A stretch of DNA of 64,000 bases from UM-FILTER-40-17 sp032251335 (GCA_032251335.1 JAVVDW010000002.1:124001-188000); one strand, 5' to 3'; positions 48,096 through 57,927 are shown, counted from the first letter of the stretch. Notes: a model not told the origin generated them from the letters alone. Numbers and translations are program-made.

Positions 48096-50606
48096 ATGCT
48101 TCACATACTACCCAGACCATTTTATTACACAGTTTGTTTACTGATGTTCTTTTGTTGCGCAACAACGCTATGCCAAGCGCAAATATTTGGCAAAGTGACA
48201 GATAACAAAGGACGCAGCCTTCCCACAGTGAACGTTTATATTCTCAATACATACGTAGGGACGACTTCAAATGACGAAGGTTTGTACGAATTGCAAATCT
48301 CCGAACCCGGGACATACACGGTGGTTTTTCAATATCTCGGATATGAAACCAAGAAAAAGGAAGTGAAAATCGCTACTTTTCCTTATGAGCTCAATATTGA
48401 CTTGCAAGAGGAAACCATCGAACTCAATGAAGTGGCTATAACCGCAGGCTTTAATCCGGCCAATGAAATGATACGAAAAACCATTGAGAACCGAAAGAAA
48501 ATATTAGAAAAAACAAAAAATTATACAGCAGATTTCTATTCGCGCGGCCTGATCAGAATCAAAGATGCCCCCGAGAAAATTTTAGGCCAGGCGGTAGGCG
48601 ATTTGGGCGGCGGACTCGATTCTACGCGTAGTGGAATTATTTACCTTTCTGAAACCATTTCCAAAATTTCGCATTCAGAAAACAACGAAATGGTCGAAAA
48701 AATTGTGGCATCTAAGGTAAGCGGCGATGACAACGGCTTCAGTTTCAACAACGCCTCCGATGTCAATTACAACTATTATCAGAACACAGTGGCTGTTGGT
48801 GATGTGCAAATTGTTTCGCCCATAGCCGATTATGCCTTTTCATACTACCGTTACCGCTTCGAAGGACGTTTCTACGACGAAGAAAACAACGCCATTCTCA
48901 AAATCAATTTTGAACCCAAAAACGCGACTGATCGTGTTTTTTCGGGCACCATCTATATAGTGGACGAAGTTTGGGAAATATACGCCACCGAATTTACCAT
49001 CACCGGAAAACAAGCCCAACTGCCACCCGTTGAGCAATTGCTTATCAAACAGAGTTTTTACCATTCGCAAACAGATGATTTGTGGGTGCGGCGTTCGCAG
49101 AGCATAGATTTTGAATACCGCATTTTCGGCATCAAAGGCAACGGTAGGTTTACGGCGGTCTATAGCAACTTCAACTTTAAACCCAATTTTGAAACACGTC
49201 GGTTGACGAATGAAATCATCTCTTTTGAAAAAGAGGCTAACAAAAAAGACAGTCTTTTTTGGGCAAAAATAAGACCTGTGCCGCTGACGGTTGAAGAAAA
49301 AGAAGATTACACTTTTAAAGACAGCATACAGGTCATCCGCAAGTCCAAACCCTACCAAGACTCCTTAGATGCGGTGAATAACAGATTCAAAATCAGTAAT
49401 TTATTTTTTGGTTATACCTTTAATAATTCTTTTGAAGAACGCAGCTTGAGTTTTTCTGCACCTGCTTTTGGTGTTCAATACAATACCGTGCAAGGATGGC
49501 GCCCAAAGATGTCGGTCATCTACAGGCAACAAAACGACTCGCTTGGCAAAAATTGGTCTGTGGGCTTGGATACCGAATACGGCATCTCCGACCAACGGGT
49601 TCGTACAGTTGGCAGTTTTACTTATTTATTCAACCGCATCAACCGTCCTTTTTTGCGCTTGAGTGGCGGTACCGAAGCGGCCCAGTTTAATAGAAACAAC
49701 CCCATTTCTCCATTTATCAACTCGGTAAGTACACTTTTTTTTGAAGATAATTTTATCAAACTCTACGACCGCACTTTTGGTGAAGTATATTTTACCAATG
49801 AAATCATGAATGGCCTCAGACTCTACACCACTGTCGGCTATGAGCGTAGAAGGCCCCTTTTTAATCAGGCCGATTTTGTCATTTTTGGAGATGATGACGA
49901 TATGTTTACTTCCAACAATCCCATTTTGCCGAACAATTTTGTCACACCTGCTTTTGAAGCCCACAACCTGATGAAAATTAACATAGCAGCAAGAATTTCT
50001 TTCGCGCAAAAATATATTTCATATCCGGATAGAAAATTCAACATGCCCAATGAAAAATATCCTGTGCTGTGGCTACAGTATTTTCAGGGATTGGCAGGAA
50101 GCGGAACAGATTACCACTACCAACGCGTGGAAGCACGTTTGCTGCAGGAACTCAAATTAGGGAACAAAGGTGTTTTTGCCTATCAATTGGTAGGAGGACA
50201 ATTCTTTAGCGCAGACCGTATCAGTTTTGCCGATTACAAACATTTTAACGGCAATCAAACCCACATTGGTACGTCCGAAAACTATACAGATGTCTTCAAT
50301 TTTCTACCCTACTACGCGCTGAGTACCAATGAGGAATACGCATATTTGCACCTCGAACACAATTTTAAAGGTTATTTGCTCAACAAAATACCGTTGCTTC
50401 AAAACCTGAATTACAACATTGTGGTGGGTGCGCATGTATTGGCAACAGCCGCAAACAAACCCTACAGCGAATACACTATTGGTTTGGATAATTTAGGTTT
50501 TGGAAAATTTCGCTTTTTGCGCATAGATTATATCCGGAATTACCAGGATGGTTTTTTGACAGACGGTTTTGTCTTTGGGCTCAAGTTCCTAAACATTTTC
50601 CAATAA
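48096..50606 (+). CDS. DUF5686 outer-membrane protein with CarboxypepD_reg-like domain
   Basis: Large envelope protein, 836 residues. Signal peptide ending near TTLCQAQ; then a carboxypeptidase-regulatory-like beta-sandwich (about 28-115: IFGKVTDNKGRSLPTVNVYI, TSNDEGLYEL), a plug-like or linker region (EVAITAGFNPANEMIRKTIE), a long DUF5686 segment, and a C-terminal beta-barrel ending GLKFLNIFQ with a terminal aromatic. The architecture resembles TonB-dependent proteins without a classic TonB box. Function unknown. The ATG at 48096 is preferred to the TTG two codons earlier. Convergent with the ATPase gene, 4-nt gap. Confidence 0.88.
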   Translation: MLHILPRPFYYTVCLLMFFCCATTLCQAQIFGKVTDNKGRSLPTVNVYILNTYVGTTSNDEGLYELQISEPGTYTVVFQYLGYETKKKEVKIATFPYELNIDLQEETIELNEVAITAGFNPANEMIRKTIENRKKILEKTKNYTADFYSRGLIRIKDAPEKILGQAVGDLGGGLDSTRSGIIYLSETISKISHSENNEMVEKIVASKVSGDDNGFSFNNASDVNYNYYQNTVAVGDVQIVSPIADYAFSYYRYRFEGRFYDEENNAILKINFEPKNATDRVFSGTIYIVDEVWEIYATEFTITGKQAQLPPVEQLLIKQSFYHSQTDDLWVRRSQSIDFEYRIFGIKGNGRFTAVYSNFNFKPNFETRRLTNEIISFEKEANKKDSLFWAKIRPVPLTVEEKEDYTFKDSIQVIRKSKPYQDSLDAVNNRFKISNLFFGYTFNNSFEERSLSFSAPAFGVQYNTVQGWRPKMSVIYRQQNDSLGKNWSVGLDTEYGISDQRVRTVGSFTYLFNRINRPFLRLSGGTEAAQFNRNNPISPFINSVSTLFFEDNFIKLYDRTFGEVYFTNEIMNGLRLYTTVGYERRRPLFNQADFVIFGDDDDMFTSNNPILPNNFVTPAFEAHNLMKINIAARISFAQKYISYPDRKFNMPNEKYPVLWLQYFQGLAGSGTDYHYQRVEARLLQELKLGNKGVFAYQLVGGQFFSADRISFADYKHFNGNQTHIGTSENYTDVFNFLPYYALSTNEEYAYLHLEHNFKGYLLNKIPLLQNLNYNIVVGAHVLATAANKPYSEYTIGLDNLGFGKFRFLRIDYIRNYQDGFLTDGFVFGLKFLNIFQ

Positions 50607-50610
50607 GACT

Positions 50611-52074
50611 TTATAATTTCCGAATAAAATCGCCGTAAACATCGCTGAAAGTATATCCTTTTATAAACCTGTTTTTGCTGAGCTTTTTGTGGGCGACCAA
50701 ACCCCAGAGCACAAATTCTTTTAAGAAATTTTTATCTGTTTCAGGAAAGTCGGGTTGATATTGATTCACAAACTCCTCGAGTGGTTTAATCTCTTGTAAT
50801 TTTTGTGCATAGGTTTCGTTTGAAACTTCATCGGCCAATTCGAAATTGCCTTCTTCTAAAAACCAATCTACTATGGCCTGGTACGGATTTTGACGATCCG
50901 GTTTTTCCAATTTTTCAATTTTCGGAAAATATTCTGCAAAGAGTGTTTGCACAGCCGCATCGATGAGTTCGAGCGCCACGGCGGCTGCACCTTCTTGTTC
51001 GCCCTCGTACACCAATTCTACCTTACCTGTGATAGAAGGGATCAATCCCATGAAGTCGGACAGGCGAATGCTTGTCTTTGATTCGGAAGCTTTGAGCATA
51101 CGTCTTTCCGCTGTGCTCAAAAGGTTTTCAAATGCTGTGATGCTCAAACGGGCACTCACGCCACTTTTGGCATCAACAAAATCGCTGTTTCGCGCTTCAA
51201 AAGAAATTTGTTCCAGCAAATCTTTAGCCAATTCGGGCACATGCAAACGCTCTCTTTTTTCATTTTCCACTTGCGCTTCCTGAGCTGTAATGGTTTTGGC
51301 AACCTCTCTTTTCAATGGATAATGCGTGAGAATTTGCGAGCCGATTCGGTCTTTCAGCGGCGTGACAATACTGCCGCGATTGGTGTAGTCTTCCGGGTTT
51401 GCTGTAAAAACAAACTGAATATCGAGCGGGAGGCGTACTTTAAATCCGCGAATTTGCACATCGCCTTCTTGTAAAATATTGAAGAGTGCCACCTGAATAC
51501 GCGCTTGTAAATCGGGCAACTCGTTGATGACAAAAATGCAGCGATTGGCTCTGGGAATCATCCCAAAATGGATGACGCGGTCGTCGGCATAGGAAAGGCG
51601 CAGGTTGGCAGCTTTGATGGGATCTACATCGCCCACCAAATCGGCCACCGTCACATCCGGGGTGGCGAGTTTTTCATAAAACCGCTCACTTCTGTGTAGC
51701 CAAGCAATGGGGGTTTGGTCTCCTTTTTCTGCAATCAAATTTTTAGCATAGCTGGAAATGGGTGCAAACGGATCATCGTGAATTTCAGAGCCTTCAACAA
51801 TAGGAATATATTCGTCCAGTAAGCCAACCATCAAACGAGCCAAACGCGTTTTGGCTTGTCCACGGAGTCCTAAAAGATTGATGTTGTGCTTTGACAATAT
51901 GGCGCGTTCCAAATCGGGCACAACGGTGTCTTCAAAACCGTGTATGCCTTCGAAGGAAGGTTGTCCGGTTTTTATTTTTTCTAAAAGATTTGCACGGAGT
52001 TCGTCTTTGATTTTTTTGGATTGATAGGCTTGTTTTTTGAGCTCACCAAGCGATTTGATATGTGAAATATTCAT
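50611..52074 (-). CDS. MoxR/Mg-chelatase I-like AAA+ ATPase
   Basis: AAA+ ATPase, 487 residues. Helical N-terminus, then P-loop LLGLRGQAKTRLARL (about 67-81; the GxxGxAKT form used by MoxR/chelatase clades), and a Walker B with FVINELPDLQ (about 185-194), in which Asn replaces the usual Asp before Glu. The presensor beta-hairpin DVQIRGFKVRLPLDIQFVFT and sensor 1 (TANPEDYTNRG) follow. A helical C-terminal region (about 380-487) is extra. It is encoded 22 nt after a VWA gene, its expected partner. Likely a chaperone-like remodeller; target unknown. Confidence 0.87.
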   Translation of the reverse strand: MNISHIKSLGELKKQAYQSKKIKDELRANLLEKIKTGQPSFEGIHGFEDTVVPDLERAILSKHNINLLGLRGQAKTRLARLMVGLLDEYIPIVEGSEIHDDPFAPISSYAKNLIAEKGDQTPIAWLHRSERFYEKLATPDVTVADLVGDVDPIKAANLRLSYADDRVIHFGMIPRANRCIFVINELPDLQARIQVALFNILQEGDVQIRGFKVRLPLDIQFVFTANPEDYTNRGSIVTPLKDRIGSQILTHYPLKREVAKTITAQEAQVENEKRERLHVPELAKDLLEQISFEARNSDFVDAKSGVSARLSITAFENLLSTAERRMLKASESKTSIRLSDFMGLIPSITGKVELVYEGEQEGAAAVALELIDAAVQTLFAEYFPKIEKLEKPDRQNPYQAIVDWFLEEGNFELADEVSNETYAQKLQEIKPLEEFVNQYQPDFPETDKNFLKEFVLWGLVAHKKLSKNRFIKGYTFSDVYGDFIRKL

Positions 52075-52096
52075 AACTGTTGTTGATTAGTAAGTT

Positions 52097-53206
52097 TTAT
52101 CGCAATCTTTTTTTTCTGTTTATTTCGTAGTCTTCAAAAATCATTTCACCCAAACCTTTGAGTCCGGTGTAGAATGCTTTTCCCTGATTTTGACGCGTAA
52201 ATTCGGATACAAATTGTTGTAGATACGGATCACGTGCAATCATAAAAGTGGTGATAGGGATTCTGAGTTTTCGGGCTTGCTGTGCGGTGGTGTAGCATTG
52301 GTCTAAGATGTACGGATCCAGTCCGTTGCTGTTCATATAATAGGATCCGTCACGCTCCCTTACACAGCTGGGTTTGCCGTCGGTAATCATAAAAATTTGC
52401 TTATTGGTTGTGCGTTTTCTACGTAGTAAATCCATGGCGAGTTGCAGACCGGCTACCGTGTTTGTATGATAAGGACCGACATTTAAATAAGGTAAGTCTT
52501 TTACTTCAATAGGCCAGGCATCGTTGCCAAAAACTAAAATATCTAAGGTATCTTTCGGATAGCGCGTCGCGATAAGCTCTGCCAAAGCCATAGCTACTTT
52601 TTTGGCCGGAGTGATGCGATCTTCGCCGTAGAGAATCATACTGTGGCTGATGTCTATCATCAAAACGGTACTCATCTGCGCTTTGTGATGCGTTTCTTCG
52701 ACCACCAAGTCCGTTTCGTCCATCCGAAAATCGTCTAAACCATGATGAATTTGCGCATTTCGGAGACTGTCTGTCATTGAAATTTTATCGAGCCGATCGC
52801 CAAAGCGGTATTCTCTATAATTTCCTGTGTGTTCATCTCCGCCTCCGTGTTTGTCCGTTTTATGATTGCCGGAAGCTCCTTTTTTAAGGTTTCCAAAAAT
52901 TTGATCTAAAGCGTGTTGGCGTAAAATTCGTTCCGTTTTTTTGGTAATAGCCATGCCGCCGGTGCCATCGGGTTCAATTTCCTGACGGATGTATCCCTTT
53001 TTGATGAGGTCTTCAATAAAATCGTCCACGGTATAATCCGGCGTGGTGAGTTTGTATTCTTTGTCTAGTTGGCGCAACCAATCAATAGCCTCATCGAAAT
53101 CTCCTGAGGTGTGCGTGATGAGTTCCTTGAAAATTTCAAAGAGTTTTTCAAAAGGCGTTTGAAAGGGAGCCTCATACGATTTGAAAATAAAACCGTGCTG
53201 CTTCAA
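52097..53206 (-). CDS. VWA-domain protein, partner of the AAA+ ATPase
   Basis: 369 residues, no signal peptide or membrane helix. The N-terminal half (about 1-165) is helical and charged with a Gly/His-rich linker (KKGASGNHKTDKHGGGDEHT). The C-terminal VWA domain has an intact MIDAS DISHS in VLMIDISHSMILYGEDRITP (about 188-207), then AVALAEL-type helix, a Thr in HTNTVAGLQLAMDLLR, and FMITDGKPSC. Comparable to BchD/CoxE/ViaA-like partners that recruit substrates to MoxR-type ATPases. First gene of a two-gene operon. Confidence 0.87.
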   Translation of the reverse strand: MKQHGFIFKSYEAPFQTPFEKLFEIFKELITHTSGDFDEAIDWLRQLDKEYKLTTPDYTVDDFIEDLIKKGYIRQEIEPDGTGGMAITKKTERILRQHALDQIFGNLKKGASGNHKTDKHGGGDEHTGNYREYRFGDRLDKISMTDSLRNAQIHHGLDDFRMDETDLVVEETHHKAQMSTVLMIDISHSMILYGEDRITPAKKVAMALAELIATRYPKDTLDILVFGNDAWPIEVKDLPYLNVGPYHTNTVAGLQLAMDLLRRKRTTNKQIFMITDGKPSCVRERDGSYYMNSNGLDPYILDQCYTTAQQARKLRIPITTFMIARDPYLQQFVSEFTRQNQGKAFYTGLKGLGEMIFEDYEINRKKRLR

Positions 53207-53379
53207 TTTTTTTTTGTTTAAAAATAGGAATTTTTTGTGAGGGGAATTTCAAAAATTACGTTAAAGTCGGGAAAGATTTTTTTTGAGGCAATTGCCTTGT
53301 TTCGAAATTTTTGTGTGCTAAACGGATCCGTTACTTGTTAAAATTTTTACCTTTACTGTCGTTACAACCCAAACCAACC

Positions 53380-54468
53380 ATGAAACAACGTTTGCTATCG
53401 GTAGATGTACTCCGCGGAATCACCATCGCCGGGATGATTTTGGTAAACACGCCCGGCACTTGGTCTGCAGTATATCCACCCTTATTGCACGCAGATTGGC
53501 ACGGGCTCACCCCTACCGATTTGGTTTTTCCCTTTTTCCTCTTTATAGTTGGCGTCTCCATTGCCATTGCGTATGAACGTAAAAAAGCAGATGCCAAAAC
53601 GCTCAAAAAAATAGTAAGCAGGTCTGTAAAGCTCATTTTTCTCGGTTTGTTTTTAGCCGCTTTTTTGCCTTTCCCTCCATTTTTGAAAGATTTCGAAACG
53701 CTCAGGTTGCCGGGTGTTTTACAGCGAATCGGGCTTGTTTTTTTTATATCTGCACTCGTTTATCTTTACACCAATACGCGAAAGCAAATTATGATTTTAG
53801 GCGGTTTGATGTTGGGCTATTTTATCTGGATAAAATACATTCCGCTTCCCAACGGCCATTTGCCCGTTTTGGAACGTTCTGCCGATAATTGGGCTCAGTA
53901 TATCGATTTCCATTTATTTGGCAAACACATGTGGAAAACAGATTATGACCCCGAAGGATTGCTAAGTACCTTAGGTGCCGTGGCGACTTGTGTTTTTGGA
54001 ATTTTGATGGGCAAATTGCTGTTGCAAAAACGCATTCGAGATATGGTGGTTTTCGCGTTTATTGCACTGTTTTTTGGCTTCGTTTGGCATGTGTTTTTTC
54101 CTATAAACAAGGCTTTGTGGAGTAGTAGTTTTGTGTTGGTTACAGGCGGATTGGCTACCTTGCTTTTGTCAGCGCTTTACTATTGGTTTGATGTGTTAAA
54201 ACGCAGTTGGGGCGCCTCGTTTCAATTTTTTGGCACCAATCCGATAGCACTTTTCTTTGCCTCAAGCTTTGTGGCCAAGTGTTTTTACCTTATTAAGTTG
54301 CCGGTTAAAGGAAATCCTTCCATCCATCAATTTTTGTTCGAGACGATTTACGTACAAGACTTTTTGCCGCTAAAAACATCTTCTTTGTTGTACGCCCTTT
54401 CAGTGGTTGCTTTTTATTACGCCGTGGGATATATCCTTTACATCAAACGCATCTTTATCAAGGTTTGA
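53380..54468 (+). CDS. HGSNAT/NagX-like membrane acyltransferase (DUF5009-type)
   Basis: Integral membrane protein, 362 residues from the ATG at 53380, about ten helices. The N-terminal signature RLLSVDVLRGITIAGMILVN (about 4-23) and the HGLTPTDLVFPFFLFIVG segment (about 44-61) identify the heparan-alpha-glucosaminide N-acetyltransferase family. Relatives move acetyl groups across the membrane onto amino sugars. A role in peptidoglycan or surface-sugar recycling is plausible. Its end overlaps a convergent small gene by 11 nt. Confidence 0.9.
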   Translation: MKQRLLSVDVLRGITIAGMILVNTPGTWSAVYPPLLHADWHGLTPTDLVFPFFLFIVGVSIAIAYERKKADAKTLKKIVSRSVKLIFLGLFLAAFLPFPPFLKDFETLRLPGVLQRIGLVFFISALVYLYTNTRKQIMILGGLMLGYFIWIKYIPLPNGHLPVLERSADNWAQYIDFHLFGKHMWKTDYDPEGLLSTLGAVATCVFGILMGKLLLQKRIRDMVVFAFIALFFGFVWHVFFPINKALWSSSFVLVTGGLATLLLSALYYWFDVLKRSWGASFQFFGTNPIALFFASSFVAKCFYLIKLPVKGNPSIHQFLFETIYVQDFLPLKTSSLLYALSVVAFYYAVGYILYIKRIFIKV

Positions 54469-54733
54469 CTTTGGGTGTTTTTTTGAGTAGAAATGTGTAC
54501 ATCCACGTAAGCGTAAAAGTAGGTACAAAATCTGAAAATGGAAGCAATTCCTCTATAACCGAAATGATTCCCGAAACTTTGCCTACCGTACCGCCGTAGA
54601 GTTTGTAGAGTAAAACACCGGAAATAGGTGCCCAAATAACATCAAATGACTCCCCGATGATTGGCAAGGAAAAAGAAAGCATTCCTATGCCGTCAAAGAT
54701 GATGCTCAGAAAAAGTAAAAGATATTTGTTCAT
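54458..54733 (-). CDS. Small hypothetical membrane protein
   Basis: 91 residues, two or three hydrophobic segments (about 4-30, 33-48 and 68-84) and a basic tail KKTPKVKP. I do not recognise a named family. It overlaps the msrA stop by 4 nt (ATGA), so it is translated with msrA; its last codons overlap the 3' end of the acyltransferase gene on the other strand. Confidence 0.65.
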   Translation of the reverse strand: MNKYLLLFLSIIFDGIGMLSFSLPIIGESFDVIWAPISGVLLYKLYGGTVGKVSGIISVIEELLPFSDFVPTFTLTWMYTFLLKKTPKVKP

Positions 54734-55302
54734 ACTTTTGGCTTTAATAAATTCTGAAAATGATGTTTCAATTTATCCACCTTCGGCACGATTACGTATT
54801 GACAATAAGGTTGTTGGGTATTTTGGTCAAAATAATCCCAATGTTCTGATTCTGCAGGATAGAAAACTTCAAAGGCAGTAATTTCGGTGACAATCGGATT
54901 TTGAAATACTTTTTCAGCATTTAATTGATTTATATACGCTTCAGCCACTACCTGCTGCTCGGAATCGTGGTAGAAAATACCCGATCGGTATTGGGTGCCC
55001 GTGTCATTTCCTTGTCTGTTCAATGTTGTAGGGTCGTGGGTCGCAAAAAAGACTTCCAATATTTGCGCAAAAGTGACCAAATTGGGGTTGTACCGTATTT
55101 GAATGGCTTCCGCATGTCCGGTTCTTCCGGAACAAACTTCTCTGTAAGCCGGATTTTTGATGTTGCCGCCGGTATAGCCGGGTATTACTTTTTCCACGCC
55201 TTCAATCCGTTTAAAAACCGCTTCCGTACACCAAAAACAGCCTCCGGCAAGTGTAGCAGTATGCAACTGCGCCTTATCTAAATTCATAGCTTTTTGTTTC
55301 AA
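54730..55302 (-). CDS. msrA: Peptide-methionine (S)-S-oxide reductase MsrA
   Basis: Repairs oxidised methionine, 190 residues. Active site GGCFWCTEAVFKRIEGV with the nucleophilic Cys at about residue 22; the family segments PGYTGG, YREVCSGRTGHAEAIQI, HDPTTLNRQGNDTGTQYRSG (about 91-110) and YHDSEQQ are all present. No fused MsrB domain and no signal peptide, so cytoplasmic. A start five codons later (MNLDK) is possible. Leads a two-gene unit with the small membrane protein. Confidence 0.95.
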   Translation of the reverse strand: MKQKAMNLDKAQLHTATLAGGCFWCTEAVFKRIEGVEKVIPGYTGGNIKNPAYREVCSGRTGHAEAIQIRYNPNLVTFAQILEVFFATHDPTTLNRQGNDTGTQYRSGIFYHDSEQQVVAEAYINQLNAEKVFQNPIVTEITAFEVFYPAESEHWDYFDQNTQQPYCQYVIVPKVDKLKHHFQNLLKPKV

Positions 55303-55330
55303 AAATAAGGAAGTTCAAAGTTTCTATGCC

Positions 55331-55338
55331 TATCTTTG
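55331..55338 (+). promoter_or_regulatory. Putative -7 box for the second isomerase
   Basis: TATCTTTG, followed by CA, 29 nt before the ATG at 55368. No clear -33 box. Confidence 0.4.
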
Positions 55339-55367
55339 CAAAAATTTAAAAATAATACTTTTAACAT

Positions 55368-56300
55368 ATGCAAGCAGGACTTTACGCGAAATTTACAACC
55401 AGTAAAGGTGTCATTTTAGCGACACTATCATTTGACAAAACACCCGGAACGGTTGGAAATTTTGTAGCACTCGCAGAAGGCAAACAAAAAAACAACCAAA
55501 GAAAAGAGGGGCAACCCTATTATGACGGTTTAAAGTTTCACAGGGTCATCAACGATTTTATGATTCAAGGTGGTTGTCCTTTGGGCAATGGAACAGGAAA
55601 CCCCGGCTATAGTTTTGATGACGAATTTCATCCCGAATTGAGACACAGCGGTCCCGGCGTATTGTCTATGGCCAATTCCGGACCTGCCACCAACGGCAGT
55701 CAGTTTTTCATTACACATGTAAAAACCCCTTGGCTGGATGACAAACACACTGTTTTCGGACAGGTGGTTGAAGGACAAGAGGTGGTAGATAGCATTGCGC
55801 AAGGCGATGTTTTACAAAATTTGGAAATTGTTCGCGTTGGCGAAGACGCCCAGGCATTTGACGGATTAGCAGCCTTTACAAGTTTTGTGAATGACAAAAA
55901 AGCCAGAGAAGCCGCTGCTGAAGCAGAAGCTGCAAAAGCACTTCAACAATTGACAGCGGGTTTTGAGAAGACAGCATCCGGGCTTTTTTATAAAATTCAA
56001 AGCGAGGGAAAAGGAGTCAAAGCTGCAAAAGGAAAGCAAGTCTCGGTACACTACAGAGGCATGTTGGTAAACGGCCAAGTGTTTGATTCCTCTTTTGAAA
56101 GAAACCAGCCAATCTCTTTCAAGTTGGGAGTTGGTCAAGTAATTCCGGGTTGGGACGAAGGTATAGCGCTTTTGTCAGAAGGCGATGAAGCGCGTTTTGT
56201 AATTCCATCTGCTTTGGCTTACGGAAGCAGAGGAGCCGGTGGTGTGATTCCTCCAAACGCGACTTTGGTTTTTGATGTAAAATTGGTCAAGGTTTCATGA
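55368..56300 (+). CDS. Cyclophilin-FKBP fusion isomerase (cytoplasmic form)
   Basis: 310 residues, second fused isomerase of the window but without a signal sequence, hence cytoplasmic. Cyclophilin domain about 1-160: KFHRVINDFMIQGGCPLGNG, NGSQFFITHVKTPWLDDKHT and FGQVVEGQEVVDSI. A short helical linker rich in Ala/Glu leads to the FKBP domain (about 200-310): KQVSVHYRGMLVNGQVFDSS, GQVIPGWDEGIALLSEGDEA and ALAYGSRGAGGVIPP. Both active sites look complete. Likely a general folding catalyst. ftsY follows after 49 nt. Confidence 0.95.
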   Translation: MQAGLYAKFTTSKGVILATLSFDKTPGTVGNFVALAEGKQKNNQRKEGQPYYDGLKFHRVINDFMIQGGCPLGNGTGNPGYSFDDEFHPELRHSGPGVLSMANSGPATNGSQFFITHVKTPWLDDKHTVFGQVVEGQEVVDSIAQGDVLQNLEIVRVGEDAQAFDGLAAFTSFVNDKKAREAAAEAEAAKALQQLTAGFEKTASGLFYKIQSEGKGVKAAKGKQVSVHYRGMLVNGQVFDSSFERNQPISFKLGVGQVIPGWDEGIALLSEGDEARFVIPSALAYGSRGAGGVIPPNATLVFDVKLVKVS

Positions 56301-56349
56301 TACTGTACCTTTCATAGTTTTTTTGATGGTTAATTAATTTGTAGCGGGC

Positions 56350-57300
56350 ATGAGTTTTTTAAAGAAAATATTTTCGAGTGAAAAAAAGGAGTCCTTAGAT
56401 AAAGGATTGGAAAAAACACGCACCGGATTTTTTTCTAAAATATCCAAAGCTGTTGCAGGAAAATCGAAAGTTGACGAAGATGTTTTAGACGAATTGGAAG
56501 AGGCCTTAGTTAGTGCAGACGTGGGTATTGCCACAACGGTTAAAATTATAGATCGTATTGAAGCCCGTGTGGCCAAAGACAAATATTTGGGTACGGACGA
56601 ACTCAACCAAATCTTGAGAACCGAAATTGCCGGTTTGCTCTCGGAAGTTACAAACGAAGAGGACAATCGGATGGCGGAGACACAAAAACCCTACGTAATC
56701 ATGGTAGTGGGCGTCAATGGTGTCGGCAAAACCACTTCTATAGGCAAAATGGCTTATTTGTATAAATCGCAGGGAAAAAAAGTGCTGTTGGGTGCGGCTG
56801 ATACTTTTAGAGCGGCGGCCATAGACCAACTGCAAATTTGGGCAGATAGGGTAGGCGTTCCTATTGTGAAGCAACAAATGGGCTCAGATCCGGCTTCGGT
56901 GGCTTTTGAAACCATGCAGGCTGCCGTAGCCCAACAGGCAGACGTAGTATTGATAGATACGGCGGGTCGTTTGCACAATAAAATTAACCTGATGAACGAA
57001 CTTTCAAAAGTGAAGCGGGTTATGGACAAAATTGTTCCGGGTGCACCGCATGAGGTGCTTTTGATATTGGACGGCTCTACCGGGCAGAATGCATTTGAAC
57101 AGGCCAAGCAATTTACCAAAGCTACGGAGGTGACGGCTTTGGCTGTCACCAAGCTTGATGGCACCGCAAAGGGTGGCGTTGTGATTGGTATTTCCGATCA
57201 ATTCCAAATACCGGTTCGTTTTATTGGTGTAGGCGAAGGCGTAGAAGATTTACAAATATTTGACAAAATGGAATTTGTAGATTCTTTCTTTAAGAAGTGA
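56350..57300 (+). CDS. ftsY: Signal recognition particle receptor FtsY
   Basis: SRP GTPase receptor for co-translational membrane targeting, 316 residues. Short charged N-terminus, N-domain helices, then G1 GVNGVGKTTSIGKMAYLY (about 120-137), the insertion box with GAADTFRAAAIDQLQIWADR (about 149-168), G3 DTAGRLHNK, G4 TKLDGTAKGGV, and GVGEGVEDLQIFD closing the G domain. It acts with Ffh and the SRP RNA encoded at 30.3-30.4 kb in this window. Convergent with the class IV aminotransferase gene, 9 nt apart. Confidence 0.97.
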   Translation: MSFLKKIFSSEKKESLDKGLEKTRTGFFSKISKAVAGKSKVDEDVLDELEEALVSADVGIATTVKIIDRIEARVAKDKYLGTDELNQILRTEIAGLLSEVTNEEDNRMAETQKPYVIMVVGVNGVGKTTSIGKMAYLYKSQGKKVLLGAADTFRAAAIDQLQIWADRVGVPIVKQQMGSDPASVAFETMQAAVAQQADVVLIDTAGRLHNKINLMNELSKVKRVMDKIVPGAPHEVLLILDGSTGQNAFEQAKQFTKATEVTALAVTKLDGTAKGGVVIGISDQFQIPVRFIGVGEGVEDLQIFDKMEFVDSFFKK

Positions 57301-57309
57301 GTTTGGGTA

Positions 57310-57927
57310 CTACAATTTTCCCGATCTTACAGGTATAATGTCTTCCGTTTTAATACTAGGACCTTTGCCAAAATCCATCATTGCGTTAAAAAAAGTAACA
57401 GACTGATAGCGATTCAGATCTTTTAAACGAATTTCATCTTCTGTGATTCGTTTTTCCGCCAAAAGCCTTTGTCTGCAAGTTCCATTGAGTAAGAAGGTGT
57501 TGGGTGTAACCCATTTCTGTCCGTCAAAAAGTGCGATATTGGCATAAGAACTGTCTGTCAAAAAACCATTTTTTACAATTAAAATATCGTCGGCTTCAGG
57601 AAACTGCTGCTGCAATATTTGAAACGACTCTCTTTTTGCATATTTAAAAGTGTAATCGAGGGTGTCAATCTCTACGGCCTGAATGCGCCTAATTTCACGA
57701 ATCTGATAAGGAGAAAATTCTATTTGAAATGTTTGGTCGTCGTAAACCATACGGCATTTTACAATACCTTGTTGGAATACATCAGGAATATGAATAATTT
57801 GACCTAGATTCCAGGCACATTCCTCTTTATAGAAGTGTGCGAAGGTTTTGTTCAATCGCTGCTGATGCCACTTGAGATGTGGCATTATTCCTGCTTCAAT
57901 TTTGATGGTTTCAAGAAATAGGCACAT
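57310..57927 (-). CDS. Class IV aminotransferase (PabC-like)
   Basis: PLP fold-type IV protein, 205 residues, shorter than typical 4-amino-4-deoxychorismate lyases (about 270). Lys of KYAKRESFQIL may bind PLP; the segments ILIVKNGFLTDSSYANIALF (about 117-136) and TFLLNGTCRQRLLAEKRIT (about 145-163) match family positions. It overlaps pabB by 17 nt on the same strand, which strongly suggests aminodeoxychorismate lyase activity for folate synthesis. The shortened N-terminus is the main caveat. Confidence 0.85.
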   Translation of the reverse strand: MCLFLETIKIEAGIMPHLKWHQQRLNKTFAHFYKEECAWNLGQIIHIPDVFQQGIVKCRMVYDDQTFQIEFSPYQIREIRRIQAVEIDTLDYTFKYAKRESFQILQQQFPEADDILIVKNGFLTDSSYANIALFDGQKWVTPNTFLLNGTCRQRLLAEKRITEDEIRLKDLNRYQSVTFFNAMMDFGKGPSIKTEDIIPVRSGKL

